From contig JACKOQ010000003.1 in the NCBI GenBank assembly GCA_024234215.1, positions 310,001-374,000 of the forward strand: a stretch of DNA of 64,000 nucleotides, written 5' to 3'. The position numbers and the translations under genes were made by a program. The DNA is from Pseudomonadales bacterium (lineage in GTDB: Bacteria > Pseudomonadota > Gammaproteobacteria > Pseudomonadales > UBA5862). Shown here piece after piece: positions 50,798-58,934 of this stretch (positions are counted from its first letter, which is position 1; every line of letters begins with the position of its first letter). The notes beneath the pieces are model-generated. The model was not told where the DNA came from and ran no database searches. It saw only the letters and a program-made list of their open reading frames with translations.

Positions 50798-51208
50798 ATG
50801 TCACGCACTTCCGGCATGCCCGATCTCGGCATGGATGCCAACACGCTCTATCTCGAAGAGACCTTCACCGACCAGCGGGTCGGCACGCTGCGCCGTCTGA
50901 CGCCGGTCACTGCGGCCGGCCAGCCCGACGGCAGCCGTCCGGTACTGTTTCAGGGGCAGACGCAACTGATGACCCAGGTCGGCCCGCTGCCGCTCGATTT
51001 TAACATCGAGGCCAGTTCGCTCGATGAAGCCGTCGCCCGGTTCGGCAGCAGCGCCCAGCAGGCGCTGGAGAAGACCCTGCGCGATCTTGAAGAGATGCGC
51101 CGCGAATCGGCCTCGTCGCTGATCATCCCCGGCGGTGGCGGCCCCAGCGGTGGCCCGCTGGGGGGCGGTCCGCTCGGCGGTGGTCGGGGCGGCAAGATTC
51201 TGCGTTGA
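50798..51208 (+). CDS. hypothetical protein with glycine-rich tail
   Basis: A 136-aa protein I do not recognise. There is no signal peptide. Residues 1-85 are mixed polar and hydrophobic (TLYLEETFTDQRVGTLRRL; VLFQGQTQLMTQVGPLPL). Residues 75-105 form a likely amphipathic helix (SLDEAVARFGSSAQQALEKT). The last 25 residues are a low-complexity Gly/Pro tail ending in a basic GGKILR. ACGAGGCC precedes the ATG. It lies 28 bases before frmA and is probably cotranscribed, hinting at a link with formaldehyde metabolism, though no function can be assigned. Confidence 0.75.
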   Translation: MSRTSGMPDLGMDANTLYLEETFTDQRVGTLRRLTPVTAAGQPDGSRPVLFQGQTQLMTQVGPLPLDFNIEASSLDEAVARFGSSAQQALEKTLRDLEEMRRESASSLIIPGGGGPSGGPLGGGPLGGGRGGKILR

Positions 51209-51236
51209 TCATCAGTGACGAAGGAGGATACCCACA

Positions 51237-52346
51237 ATGAAGAGCCGTGCCGCCATCGCGCTTGCCCCGGGACGCCCGCTCGAACTGGTCGAAATCGACG
51301 TGGCCGAACCGCGCGCCGGCGAGGTGCTGATTCGCAACATCGCCACCGGCGTCTGCCACACCGATGCCTACACCCTGTCGGGCCGTGATCCCGAAGGGCT
51401 GTTTCCGGTCATTCTCGGCCATGAGGGCGGCGCCATCGTCGAGGCCGTCGGCAGCGGCGTCCGCAACGTGGCAGTGGGCGACCATGTCATCCCGCTCTAC
51501 ACCCCCGAGTGCGGCGAGTGCAAGTTCTGCCGCTCCGGCAAGTCGAACCTCTGTGTCGCCATCCGTGCCAGCCAGGGCAAGGGGGTGATGCCCGATGGCA
51601 GCAGCCGGCTGTCGTTCGAAGGCAGGATGGTCCACCACTACATGGGCACCTCGACCTTCTCGGAATATGGCGTGCTGCCGGAGATCGCGCTGGCCAGGGT
51701 GCCGAAGCAGGCGCCACTGGACAAGGTCTGCCTGCTCGGCTGCGGCATCACCACCGGTGTCGGCGCCGTGCGCCACACCGCCCGGGTCGAGGCCGGCGCG
51801 ACCGTGGCGGTCTTCGGCCTCGGCGCCGTCGGACTCAGCGTGATCCAGGGCGCGCGCATGGCCAATGCCGGACGGATCATCGCCATCGACATCAATCCGA
51901 CCAAGTTCGACTTTGCCCGCCAGCTGGGTGCCACCGACTGCGTCAATCCCGCCGAGCATGGCCTGCCGTTGCAGCAGGTGATCATCGACCTGACCGACGG
52001 CGGCGTCGATTACTCGTTCGAGTGTGTCGGCAATGTCGATCTGATGCGTGTCGCGCTGGAGTGCTGTCACCGTGGCTGGGGTGTCTCCACCATCATCGGT
52101 GTCGCCGGGGGCGGCGAGGAGATTCGCACCCGCCCCTTTCAACTGGTCACCGGCCGTCGCTGGCAGGGGAGCGCGTTCGGCGGCGTCAAGGGACGCAGCC
52201 AGTTGCCGGACTACGTGCAGATGTACCTCGACGGCAAGCTGGAGGTGGACCGCTTCATCACCCATACGCTGCCGCTGTCCGACATCAACCGGGCGTTCGA
52301 ATTGATGGGACAGGGCCAGAGCATCCGCTCGGTGGTCTACTTCTGA
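51237..52346 (+). CDS. frmA: S-(hydroxymethyl)glutathione dehydrogenase (class III alcohol dehydrogenase)
   Basis: A 369-aa zinc enzyme that oxidises the glutathione adduct of formaldehyde, and can reduce S-nitrosoglutathione. Catalytic-zinc Cys40 (TGVCHTDAY) and GHEGGAIVE, structural-zinc cysteines in ECGECKFCRSGKSNLC, and the NAD-binding GLGAVGLSVIQGA are present. GTSTFSEY is class III-specific. AAGGAGG lies just before the ATG. The usual partner, S-formylglutathione hydrolase, is not adjacent. Confidence 0.95.
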   Translation: MKSRAAIALAPGRPLELVEIDVAEPRAGEVLIRNIATGVCHTDAYTLSGRDPEGLFPVILGHEGGAIVEAVGSGVRNVAVGDHVIPLYTPECGECKFCRSGKSNLCVAIRASQGKGVMPDGSSRLSFEGRMVHHYMGTSTFSEYGVLPEIALARVPKQAPLDKVCLLGCGITTGVGAVRHTARVEAGATVAVFGLGAVGLSVIQGARMANAGRIIAIDINPTKFDFARQLGATDCVNPAEHGLPLQQVIIDLTDGGVDYSFECVGNVDLMRVALECCHRGWGVSTIIGVAGGGEEIRTRPFQLVTGRRWQGSAFGGVKGRSQLPDYVQMYLDGKLEVDRFITHTLPLSDINRAFELMGQGQSIRSVVYF

Positions 52347-52362
52347 GTCGTTCGAAAATGTC

Positions 52363-52389
52363 TGCCCGCACCACCGCCTGCTGCGGGCA
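52363..52389 (+). terminator. possible terminator hairpin after frmA
   Basis: TGCCCGCA (52363-52370) and TGCGGGCA (52382-52389) form a perfect 8-bp stem with an 11-base loop, 17 bases after the frmA stop. There is no T-tract, so it may be a Rho-aided or processing structure instead. Confidence 0.4.
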
Positions 52390-52481
52390 TTGGACAGCGT
52401 GAGAAGACGGCTGCTGCCGCACTGACGTCAACGCCCCCCCGGCAGAGCCCGACTGAGCGCAGTGCCGCAGCAGACACCCGG

Positions 52482-53189
52482 CTACGCCAGGATCTGCCGC
52501 AGACAGTCCGCCACGCCGCGCGGATCGGCCAACATCGCCATGTGGCCGCATTCGAGCACGAAGGTCGAATCACAGGGGGTGGCGCGCACCATCCGCCGCT
52601 GGTTGCCGAACTCCACGACCCGATCGGCCCGGCAGTGGATGTAGCTGCGCGGCAGCCGGCCAAAGCGGTCATCGCTGAGCACGACCGGTGTCACGAAGGG
52701 CGCCAGCGGCTGTGGCACCAGCCGTTCCCTGGCCCAGGGCAGCTGTTGCAGGCAGTCGTGGTAGAACAGCTCGGTGAGACTTTGCTCCGAAAGGCGCAGA
52801 CTCAACCCGCCATCCGCCGGCTGCGCCAGTTCGACTTCGCGGCGCTCCAGCACATTGTCGACCAGGCTCTGGCCGCTGCGCGGCAGCAGCGCCGCCAGAT
52901 AGACCAGCCGCTCGATCCGCTCCGACCGCTGCTGCGCCGCCTGACTGATGACGATGCCGCCCATGCTGTGACCGATCAGGACCACTGGCAGGTCGATGGT
53001 GTCGATCAAGTCGCAGATCGACTCGACATAGCACTCCAGCGACAGCTGCTCCAGCGGCCGCAGATCGTCGCCATGGCCCGGCAGATCGGGCGCCCAGACC
53101 CGATGGCCCTCGGCCTCCAGCAGCGGCTGCAGATCGCGCCAGCACCAGCCGCCATGCCAGGCGCCATGCACCAGCAGCAGATTGGCCAC
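52482..53189 (-). CDS. alpha/beta hydrolase (plant esterase/hydroxynitrile-lyase-like family)
   Basis: A 235-aa serine hydrolase. LLVHGAWHGGWCW provides the oxyanion region, IGHSMGGIV the nucleophile elbow, and ECGHMAMLADP the catalytic His. The overall pattern matches the small HNL/methylesterase-like group. Its ATG shares one base with the stop of the upstream GST gene, so the two are translationally coupled. The substrate is unknown; a glutathione-linked ester is possible from context only. Confidence 0.88.
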   Translation of the reverse strand: MANLLLVHGAWHGGWCWRDLQPLLEAEGHRVWAPDLPGHGDDLRPLEQLSLECYVESICDLIDTIDLPVVLIGHSMGGIVISQAAQQRSERIERLVYLAALLPRSGQSLVDNVLERREVELAQPADGGLSLRLSEQSLTELFYHDCLQQLPWARERLVPQPLAPFVTPVVLSDDRFGRLPRSYIHCRADRVVEFGNQRRMVRATPCDSTFVLECGHMAMLADPRGVADCLRQILA

Positions 53190-53815
53190 TACTTGCCCAT
53201 GCGCTGCTGCATCGCCCGCCCCATCTCGGCCAGCACGCCGGCGGCGATGGGGTCCTGGCCGATGTTCTGCCAGTAACTTTTGAGTCTGGGCCGCGCGGCC
53301 AGAATGTCGGCTTCGCCAAACCGCGGTGCGAGCGCCACCACGAAGAAGAGCGCCGGCGCCAGCGTGCAGTCGGCCAGCGTCAGCCGGTCGTCGACCGCAT
53401 AGCGTTCACCCGCGATGAACTGTTCGAGCTGATCGAGCCCCTTCAGCAGCTCAGCCAGCTTTTTCGTCACCAGCGCCGTGTCGCGGGTGGCCGGATTGAT
53501 CTGGCCGAAGATCTCGAACAGTGGCGCCAGTACATAGAGGTCGGCAATGCGCGACAGCGTGCGCACCAGCGCCCGATCCTCCAGACTGGCCGGCCGCAAC
53601 GGCGGTTCAGGAAAACGGTCTTCGAGGTATTCGCAGATCACCTCGGACTCGGGAATGATGCGCCCATCGACATGCAGCGCCGGAATCTTGCCCACCGGAT
53701 TGACGGCACTGCGATCCGCCGGCGGCGCAGCCAGCTCGACCGGCAGGTGCTTGGCACGCAGCTGCATTCGGCAGCGCGCGGCGAAGGGGGAGAGATCGCT
53801 GTTGTAGAGTTTCAT
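53189..53815 (-). CDS. glutathione S-transferase
   Basis: A 208-aa soluble protein. An N-terminal thioredoxin-like domain (KLYNSDLSPFAARCRMQL, NPVGKIPAL, ESEVICEYLEDRFP) is followed by an all-helical domain with YAVDDRLTLADCTLAPALFF. The E-S pair after the cis-Pro loop is the usual glutathione-binding site. It is the first gene of a pair with the alpha/beta hydrolase. Substrate unknown. Confidence 0.92.
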   Translation of the reverse strand: MKLYNSDLSPFAARCRMQLRAKHLPVELAAPPADRSAVNPVGKIPALHVDGRIIPESEVICEYLEDRFPEPPLRPASLEDRALVRTLSRIADLYVLAPLFEIFGQINPATRDTALVTKKLAELLKGLDQLEQFIAGERYAVDDRLTLADCTLAPALFFVVALAPRFGEADILAARPRLKSYWQNIGQDPIAAGVLAEMGRAMQQRMGK

Positions 53816-53849
53816 GCCACTGCTCTGCTGTGATGTTCGATTCAGTCGT

Positions 53850-54635
53850 TCAGCCGACCTTCTCTTCGGAGATCGGGTAACCGGCCGCCTTGGGAATGGT
53901 CAGAAAGTTGCCTTCGGCACGCTGTTCGATCCATGGCTGTACCGTGACGATCGGTTCGCGCCCGGCGCGGGCAATGGCCTCGTCGACCGTCTGGCTCAGG
54001 CCCAGCTTCATGATGTTGAGCTTGGTCGGAAAGATCACCGTGTAGGTGCCCTGCTGTGCCCCCTCCAGCGCCTGCTGCGGGGTGATCCAGACCGAGTCGA
54101 CCGACTCGCTGCCATCGTGGGCGGCAACGTGATCACTCGGCGCCTTGGCCAGATAGAAGCGGGTATCGAACCGCTTGGGCACCATCTCCGGCGTGATCCA
54201 GTGGGCAAAGGGGTGCAATTCATCGATCGCCAGTTGCAGATCTTCGCGTTCGAGAAAATCGAAGAAGCCAATCTTTCCGTTGACCAGTGCACCACGCTCC
54301 GGCTCCAGCGCCTTCAGCCGAACGCCATCGATCAAGGCTGCCGAGCCACGCGGCCGGGCCAGCAACACGCCACACTCCTCGAACGCCTCGCGAATCGACG
54401 AGACATAGTAGGCCAGCGCCTCATCATCGAGTCCGTCGGCCGCGGTGCAGCGGGCGCGCAGCCGGGAATCGTAATCGCCCTTGTCGGTCTTGCCACCCGG
54501 AAAGACCAGTGCGCCGGAGGCGAAATCGATCTGGTGGTGACGCACCACCATGAACACCTCGATGCCCTGCGGGCTGTCGCGGCAGATCAGCACGGTGGCT
54601 GCGGCAACCGGGTTCACGGCTGTTTTCTGATTCAT
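53850..54635 (-). CDS. Nudix hydrolase, NUDT19-like
   Basis: A 261-aa Nudix protein. The Nudix box is spread by an insertion: FPGGKTDKGD, then about 25 residues, then SSIREAFEECGVLLARP. This long form is seen in NUDT19/NUDT7-type enzymes that hydrolyse CoA and acyl-CoA. ITPEMVPKRFDTRFYLAKAP is another block of that group. AAGGAGCG precedes the ATG. Substrate preference is an inference from family. Confidence 0.85.
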   Translation of the reverse strand: MNQKTAVNPVAAATVLICRDSPQGIEVFMVVRHHQIDFASGALVFPGGKTDKGDYDSRLRARCTAADGLDDEALAYYVSSIREAFEECGVLLARPRGSAALIDGVRLKALEPERGALVNGKIGFFDFLEREDLQLAIDELHPFAHWITPEMVPKRFDTRFYLAKAPSDHVAAHDGSESVDSVWITPQQALEGAQQGTYTVIFPTKLNIMKLGLSQTVDEAIARAGREPIVTVQPWIEQRAEGNFLTIPKAAGYPISEEKVG

Positions 54636-54942
54636 CTTCGCGCTCCTTGTGGTGCTGCCGCCCGTGATCAGCCGCTCGAGCGGATCACCGCCTCGCTCCG
54701 GACGGTGCGGCAGGCTTTTTCATTATTTTCGGATGGTCTAGATTGACGGCGCACGCTAGCAGCTTGCCCGGTGGTTTGGCAATCGCAGCGCTCAGGGTAC
54801 TGCGCGCACGGACCATTGCATGCAACATGGTTGATCTTCCGCATGCTTTTGCGGATACTCCATTGAATTCAACAGGCTGTACCTTGACCGCCCCCGGCTG
54901 TCACCGCCACTTCGATGATTTGTTCATGGAGTTTCAGAAAAC
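54636..54942. other. divergent intergenic region with interrupted palindrome
   Basis: The region between the Nudix and DUF829-like genes. It contains a perfect 12-bp palindrome CCGCTCGAGCGG (54672-54683), flanked by GTGATC (54664-54669) and GATCAC (54683-54688), which together form a larger interrupted palindrome just upstream of the Nudix gene. This could be a regulator-binding site. No gene is supported in the rest. Confidence 0.45.
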
Positions 54943-55719
54943 ATGGACCGTTCAACGGCAGAGCACGCTGCATCGATCCCCCAGCCGCAGCGCCAGGCAC
55001 TGATCTTCGGCGGTTTTGACATGCAGCCGAAGCACTGCCGCGGCATCGCCGACCTCTACCGACAGCACGGCGCACAGAGCGTGACGCCGCTGTGCCACTC
55101 ATTGCAGCAGATGACGGTGGTCCGGCTGGGAGACCGGCAGGCACGCCAACTGGCCCACCGCTTTGCCTCGTTGACAGCGCACGACGAGGTCGTGGTGCAT
55201 CTCTACTCCGGCGCCGTCTTCATCTTCTTTCGTCTGCTGGGCTACCTGCCAGTGCAGGCCCGCCAGGCGATCCGCGCGGTGGTCTTCGAGTGTTCGCCAA
55301 TGGACTGTCAGGCCGAACAGTTCGGCCGCTTCGCCAGTTGGCGACTGGGCCGCGACTACCGTCGTCGCCATGCGGCGCCCTTCGTGCTGCTGCGGCCGCT
55401 GGCGGGCATCACCCGCCGTTTCGAAAGAGATCACCACGCCGCGATGCGACTGCTCGATGCCGAAACAGCGGTCCATTTCATCCTCTGCGACAATGACCCG
55501 ATCATCGACCCCGGCTATGTCACGGCCTACCACCGGGAGCTCTCGGACAGAGGCCACGCCACCTCGCTGACACTGCACCGCGGCGCCCGCCACTGCCGGG
55601 CGCTGTCGGACTGTCCGCAACCCTATCAAACCGACCTGTCGCACTTTCTCGACCGCCACTGGCGCAGCCCACAACCCGTGCAGTACCCGATGCAACGGCG
55701 GGCGGTTGCCGCACTGTGA
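54943..55719 (+). CDS. DUF829/TMEM53-like putative alpha/beta hydrolase
   Basis: A 258-aa protein without signal peptide. The N-terminal GGFDMQPKHCRGIADLYRQHGA, a central VVVHLYSGAVFIFFRLLGY, RAVVFECSP, and the C-terminal CDNDPIIDPGYVTAYHRELSDRG with HRGARHCRAL recall the DUF829 (TMEM53) group. These are alpha/beta-hydrolase folds in which the YSG segment occupies the nucleophile position. Catalysis is unproven in the family. It precedes the split RND gene by 69 bases and could share its transcript. Confidence 0.55.
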   Translation: MDRSTAEHAASIPQPQRQALIFGGFDMQPKHCRGIADLYRQHGAQSVTPLCHSLQQMTVVRLGDRQARQLAHRFASLTAHDEVVVHLYSGAVFIFFRLLGYLPVQARQAIRAVVFECSPMDCQAEQFGRFASWRLGRDYRRRHAAPFVLLRPLAGITRRFERDHHAAMRLLDAETAVHFILCDNDPIIDPGYVTAYHRELSDRGHATSLTLHRGARHCRALSDCPQPYQTDLSHFLDRHWRSPQPVQYPMQRRAVAAL

Positions 55720-55788
55720 GCGGCTGAAAACCACTGCCCGACGCATGTCCAACACCTTCTTACAATAACCACAACAAGGAGAAACCCT

Positions 55789-57603
55789 GTGTTCAACTTC
55801 ATCTCCTGGATCGTCGACCACCGCCGCACCGTCGTGCTTCTGGTCGGCCTGATCACTGTCGGACTGCTGCTGCCGCTGCGCCACATGGAGGTGATCGTCG
55901 ACACCGACCAGTTGCTGCCGCAGAGCCACCCCTATGTGATCGCCACCAAAAAGGTCGAGCAGATCTTCGGCAACCGCTACACGGTGGTGGTGGGCATGAC
56001 CGCCCGCAGCGGCACGGTGATCGAGCCGAAGTTGCTGGAAAAATTGAAGGGGCTCACCGAGGCACTGAACAGGATCCCCGGCGCAGTGCGGCCCAACCAG
56101 CGCAGTCTGGCCTCCAGCAAGACCAAGAACATCGTCGGCACCGAAGAGGGAATGAGCGCGCGGGCGATGTTGGCCAAGCTGCCGCAGAGCGAGGCGGAAC
56201 TCGCCGCACTGCGCACAGCAATCGACAACAATCCAGTCTATGACGGTGTGCTGATCTCGAAGGACCGCAAGACCGCCGCCGTGGTCACCGAGGTTAAATC
56301 CAACCCGCTCGGCTTCGGCGCCATCGAGCGTGACGTGCGCGCCGCCATCGCCCCCTTTGCCGATGAAAGTGTCGAACTGATGGTGACTGGCCAGCCGATC
56401 TTCCTGTCGGCGCTGGAGCACTTTTCGGACCGCATGGGCTTTCTGCTGCCGATCGCCCTGCTGGTGATCGGGCTGCTGCACTTCGAGGCCTTTCGCACGA
56501 TACAGGGGCTGGTGCTGCCACTGGTGACGGCGCTGCTGGCAGTGGTCTGGAGCCTCGGTATCATGACCTGGTTCGGCATGCAGCTCGACCCGTTCAGCAA
56601 TGTCACGCCGATTCTGATCATCGCCGTGGCGGCTGGCCATGCAGTGCAGATTCTGAAGCGCTACTACGAGGCCTATCACGCCATCGAGCCGCACAGCGAA
56701 GACAAACGCGCCGCCAACCGCGCAGCGGTGGTCACGGCAGTCAGCGCCATCGGTCCGGTGATGGTGGCGGCCTGCGTCATCGCTGCGGCCAGCTTTCTGT
56801 CATTGCTGGTGTTCGGCATCCAGTCGATCCGCACCTTCGCCAGCTTCTCGGCGCTCGGTATTCTCAGCGCGTTGGCGATCGAACTGACCTTCATCCCCGC
56901 CGTGCGGGCGATGCTGCCGCCGCCCAGTCCGAAGCTGGTCGAACTCGAACACAAGCGCACGGTGTGGGACCGCATCATCGATCGGCTCGCCACGGTCGCC
57001 CTGAGTCCAAGACGCGGCTGGATGATCGTCGGCGGCCTGCTGCTGGCGGTGGTTGCGGCCGGCGGCACCACACTGGTGGTGCAGGACAACTCGCTGCGTT
57101 CCTTCTTCACTGCGAGTCAGACCATCCGGCAGGAGGATGCGGTGATGAATGCCCGCCTGGCCGGCAGCAACACGCTCTATGTACTGATCGAGGGTCAGCA
57201 GGACGACGCCATCAAGGATCCGGCCATCCTCAACGCGATGCTGACCACCCAGCGGCAACTGGAAAAAGATCCGCTGGTGGGCGGCACCATCTCGCTGGCC
57301 GACTTCATCGTGCGCATGAACCGGGCGATGCATGGCGATGATCCAGCCACCGCCACCATCCCGGCCGATGCCAATCTGGTCGCCCAGTACCTGCTGCTCT
57401 ACTCGATGTCGGGCGATGAGGGCGACTTCAACAACTATGTCGACCCGAGCTACCGCAACGCGGTGATTCAGGCCTTCGTCAAGACCGACAGCTCGGCCCA
57501 TGTCAAACAGCTCGAGGCGCAACTGCTGCCGGTGATCCGCCAGGCCTTTCCGCCCGATGTCACCGTGCGCATCGCCGGCAGCATCACCACCCCCCTGCGA
57601 TGA
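55789..57603 (+). CDS. RND-superfamily transporter, N-terminal part (frame-disrupted)
   Basis: 604 aa comprising the first half of an MMPL-type RND exporter plus the second periplasmic loop: helix 1 (RTVVLLVGLITVGLLLPL), a loop, helices 2-6 (FLLPIALLVIGLLHF; IIAVAAGHAVQILKRYYE), helix 7 near 405-425 and a loop ending RIAGSITTPLR. The intact paralogue at 46520-48853 has about 170 more residues, and those are encoded by the next reading frame. A run of six C (57590-57595) lies just before the stop. One extra C would fuse the two frames. Either this is a real split, a mutation, or a sequencing indel. GTG 55789 has AAGGAGA upstream. Confidence 0.85.
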   Translation: MFNFISWIVDHRRTVVLLVGLITVGLLLPLRHMEVIVDTDQLLPQSHPYVIATKKVEQIFGNRYTVVVGMTARSGTVIEPKLLEKLKGLTEALNRIPGAVRPNQRSLASSKTKNIVGTEEGMSARAMLAKLPQSEAELAALRTAIDNNPVYDGVLISKDRKTAAVVTEVKSNPLGFGAIERDVRAAIAPFADESVELMVTGQPIFLSALEHFSDRMGFLLPIALLVIGLLHFEAFRTIQGLVLPLVTALLAVVWSLGIMTWFGMQLDPFSNVTPILIIAVAAGHAVQILKRYYEAYHAIEPHSEDKRAANRAAVVTAVSAIGPVMVAACVIAAASFLSLLVFGIQSIRTFASFSALGILSALAIELTFIPAVRAMLPPPSPKLVELEHKRTVWDRIIDRLATVALSPRRGWMIVGGLLLAVVAAGGTTLVVQDNSLRSFFTASQTIRQEDAVMNARLAGSNTLYVLIEGQQDDAIKDPAILNAMLTTQRQLEKDPLVGGTISLADFIVRMNRAMHGDDPATATIPADANLVAQYLLLYSMSGDEGDFNNYVDPSYRNAVIQAFVKTDSSAHVKQLEAQLLPVIRQAFPPDVTVRIAGSITTPLR

Positions 57604-58934
57604 GCGAGATGATCGTGCAGGGCAAGATCATGAACCTGCTGCAGATGGCCGGGGCGATTCTGCTGATCGCCAGTGTGATGTTCCGTTCACTGTTTGCCGG
57701 ACTGCTGCTGATCATCCCGCTGGCGATGACCGCGCTGGTCAACTTCGGCCTGATGGGCTTCTTCGGCATTCCGTTGCAGATCGCCACCTCGACAGTGGCG
57801 GCGCTGGCGGTCGGCATCGGCGCCGACTATGCGATCTACTTCACCTACCGACTGCGCGAGGAGTTGCGCCGCGACGGTGACATCGAGGCCGCCACCCGCC
57901 GCGCCTACGCCACCGCCGGCAAGGCGGTGCTCTATGTTGCCACTGCGGTGGCCGGCGGCTATGGCGTGCTGATCTTCTCGATCGGCTTCAACATCCACCT
58001 CTGGCTCGGCATCATGGTCGGCGTCGCCATGCTGGTCAGCGCGCTGACCGCCCTGACACTCTACCCGGTGCTGCTGCTGATGCTGAAACCGGGTTTCGTC
58101 TTCGGTCAGGCCCGGCTCGAACCGGCCGCGGCGACGCTCGGCCTGCTGGCGCTGCTGACGCTCTGGCCGACCGATCAGGCCCATGCGCAGCAGGATGCCG
58201 ACGCGCTCGATGCCACCACGGTGATGCAGCGCAGCTATGAAGTCACGCTTTACAAGAGCACACGGCAGGCGGCCACCTTTGTGCTGGCCGGCAGCGATGG
58301 CAAGAACTTCGAACGCAAGGCGACGGGCTATTCAAAACTGGCCGATGACGGCATCCACAGCTCACGGCTGACCCGTTTTCTGTCACCGGCCAACATCAGC
58401 GGCACTGCCGTGCTCTCGGTCGAGAACAGCGACCGAGAGGATGACGTCTGGGTCTATCTGCCGGCGCTGCACAAGGTGCGCCGCCTGGCCGCCGGCGAGA
58501 AACGCGACTCCTTCGTCGGCACCGACTTCAGCCATGGCGACGTGATCGGGCACAAGGTGGCGGACTGGAACCACACGCTGATCAAGAACGAAACCGTCGA
58601 TGGCGCGCAGACCGCCGTCATCGACAGCGTGCCGCGTGACGACACCGTCAAGAGCTCCACCGGCTACGGCCGGCGTGTCTCCTGGGTGCGTCTCGACAAC
58701 TGGGTGCTGGTGCGCAGCGAGTTCTACGACGAGACCGGCGCGCTGCTCAAACGCTTCTCGGCGCGTGATCTCAAGCTGGTCGATGCCGCCGCCCAGCGCT
58801 GGCAGCCGATGGAGCTCTACATGAAGAATGTCCAGACCGAGCATGAGTCGACCATCCGCTATCACGAGTTCGAGGTGGGGGTGGCCGTACCGGCCAATGC
58901 CTTCTCTTCCCGTGCGCTCGATGTGCAGCCATGA
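57600..58934 (+). CDS. RND C-terminal half fused to a LolA-like lipoprotein-sorting domain
   Basis: A 444-aa continuation. Residues 1-165 carry the last five RND helices, including GVGIGADYAIYFTYRLREEL-type core (here VGIGADYAIYFTY). A hydrophobic stretch near 182-198 (LGLLALLTLWPTDQAHAQ) resembles an internal signal sequence or extra helix, leading into a periplasmic domain of about 240 residues. That domain (VWVYLPALHKVRRL, GTDFSHGDV, WVRLDNWVLVRSEFYD) matches the outer-membrane lipoprotein-sorting (PF17131, LolA-like) family. ATG 57600 overlaps the previous stop (ATGA), so reinitiation is possible. The fusion suggests direct handover of a lipid from exporter to carrier. Confidence 0.85.
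   Translation: MSEMIVQGKIMNLLQMAGAILLIASVMFRSLFAGLLLIIPLAMTALVNFGLMGFFGIPLQIATSTVAALAVGIGADYAIYFTYRLREELRRDGDIEAATRRAYATAGKAVLYVATAVAGGYGVLIFSIGFNIHLWLGIMVGVAMLVSALTALTLYPVLLLMLKPGFVFGQARLEPAAATLGLLALLTLWPTDQAHAQQDADALDATTVMQRSYEVTLYKSTRQAATFVLAGSDGKNFERKATGYSKLADDGIHSSRLTRFLSPANISGTAVLSVENSDREDDVWVYLPALHKVRRLAAGEKRDSFVGTDFSHGDVIGHKVADWNHTLIKNETVDGAQTAVIDSVPRDDTVKSSTGYGRRVSWVRLDNWVLVRSEFYDETGALLKRFSARDLKLVDAAAQRWQPMELYMKNVQTEHESTIRYHEFEVGVAVPANAFSSRALDVQP

Noticed and set aside
57590..57603. Programmed -1 frameshifting at the C6 run in the RND gene
   Set aside because: The heptamer does not allow good re-pairing in the A site (CTG to CCT). A one-base indel or reinitiation at ATGA explains the layout more simply.
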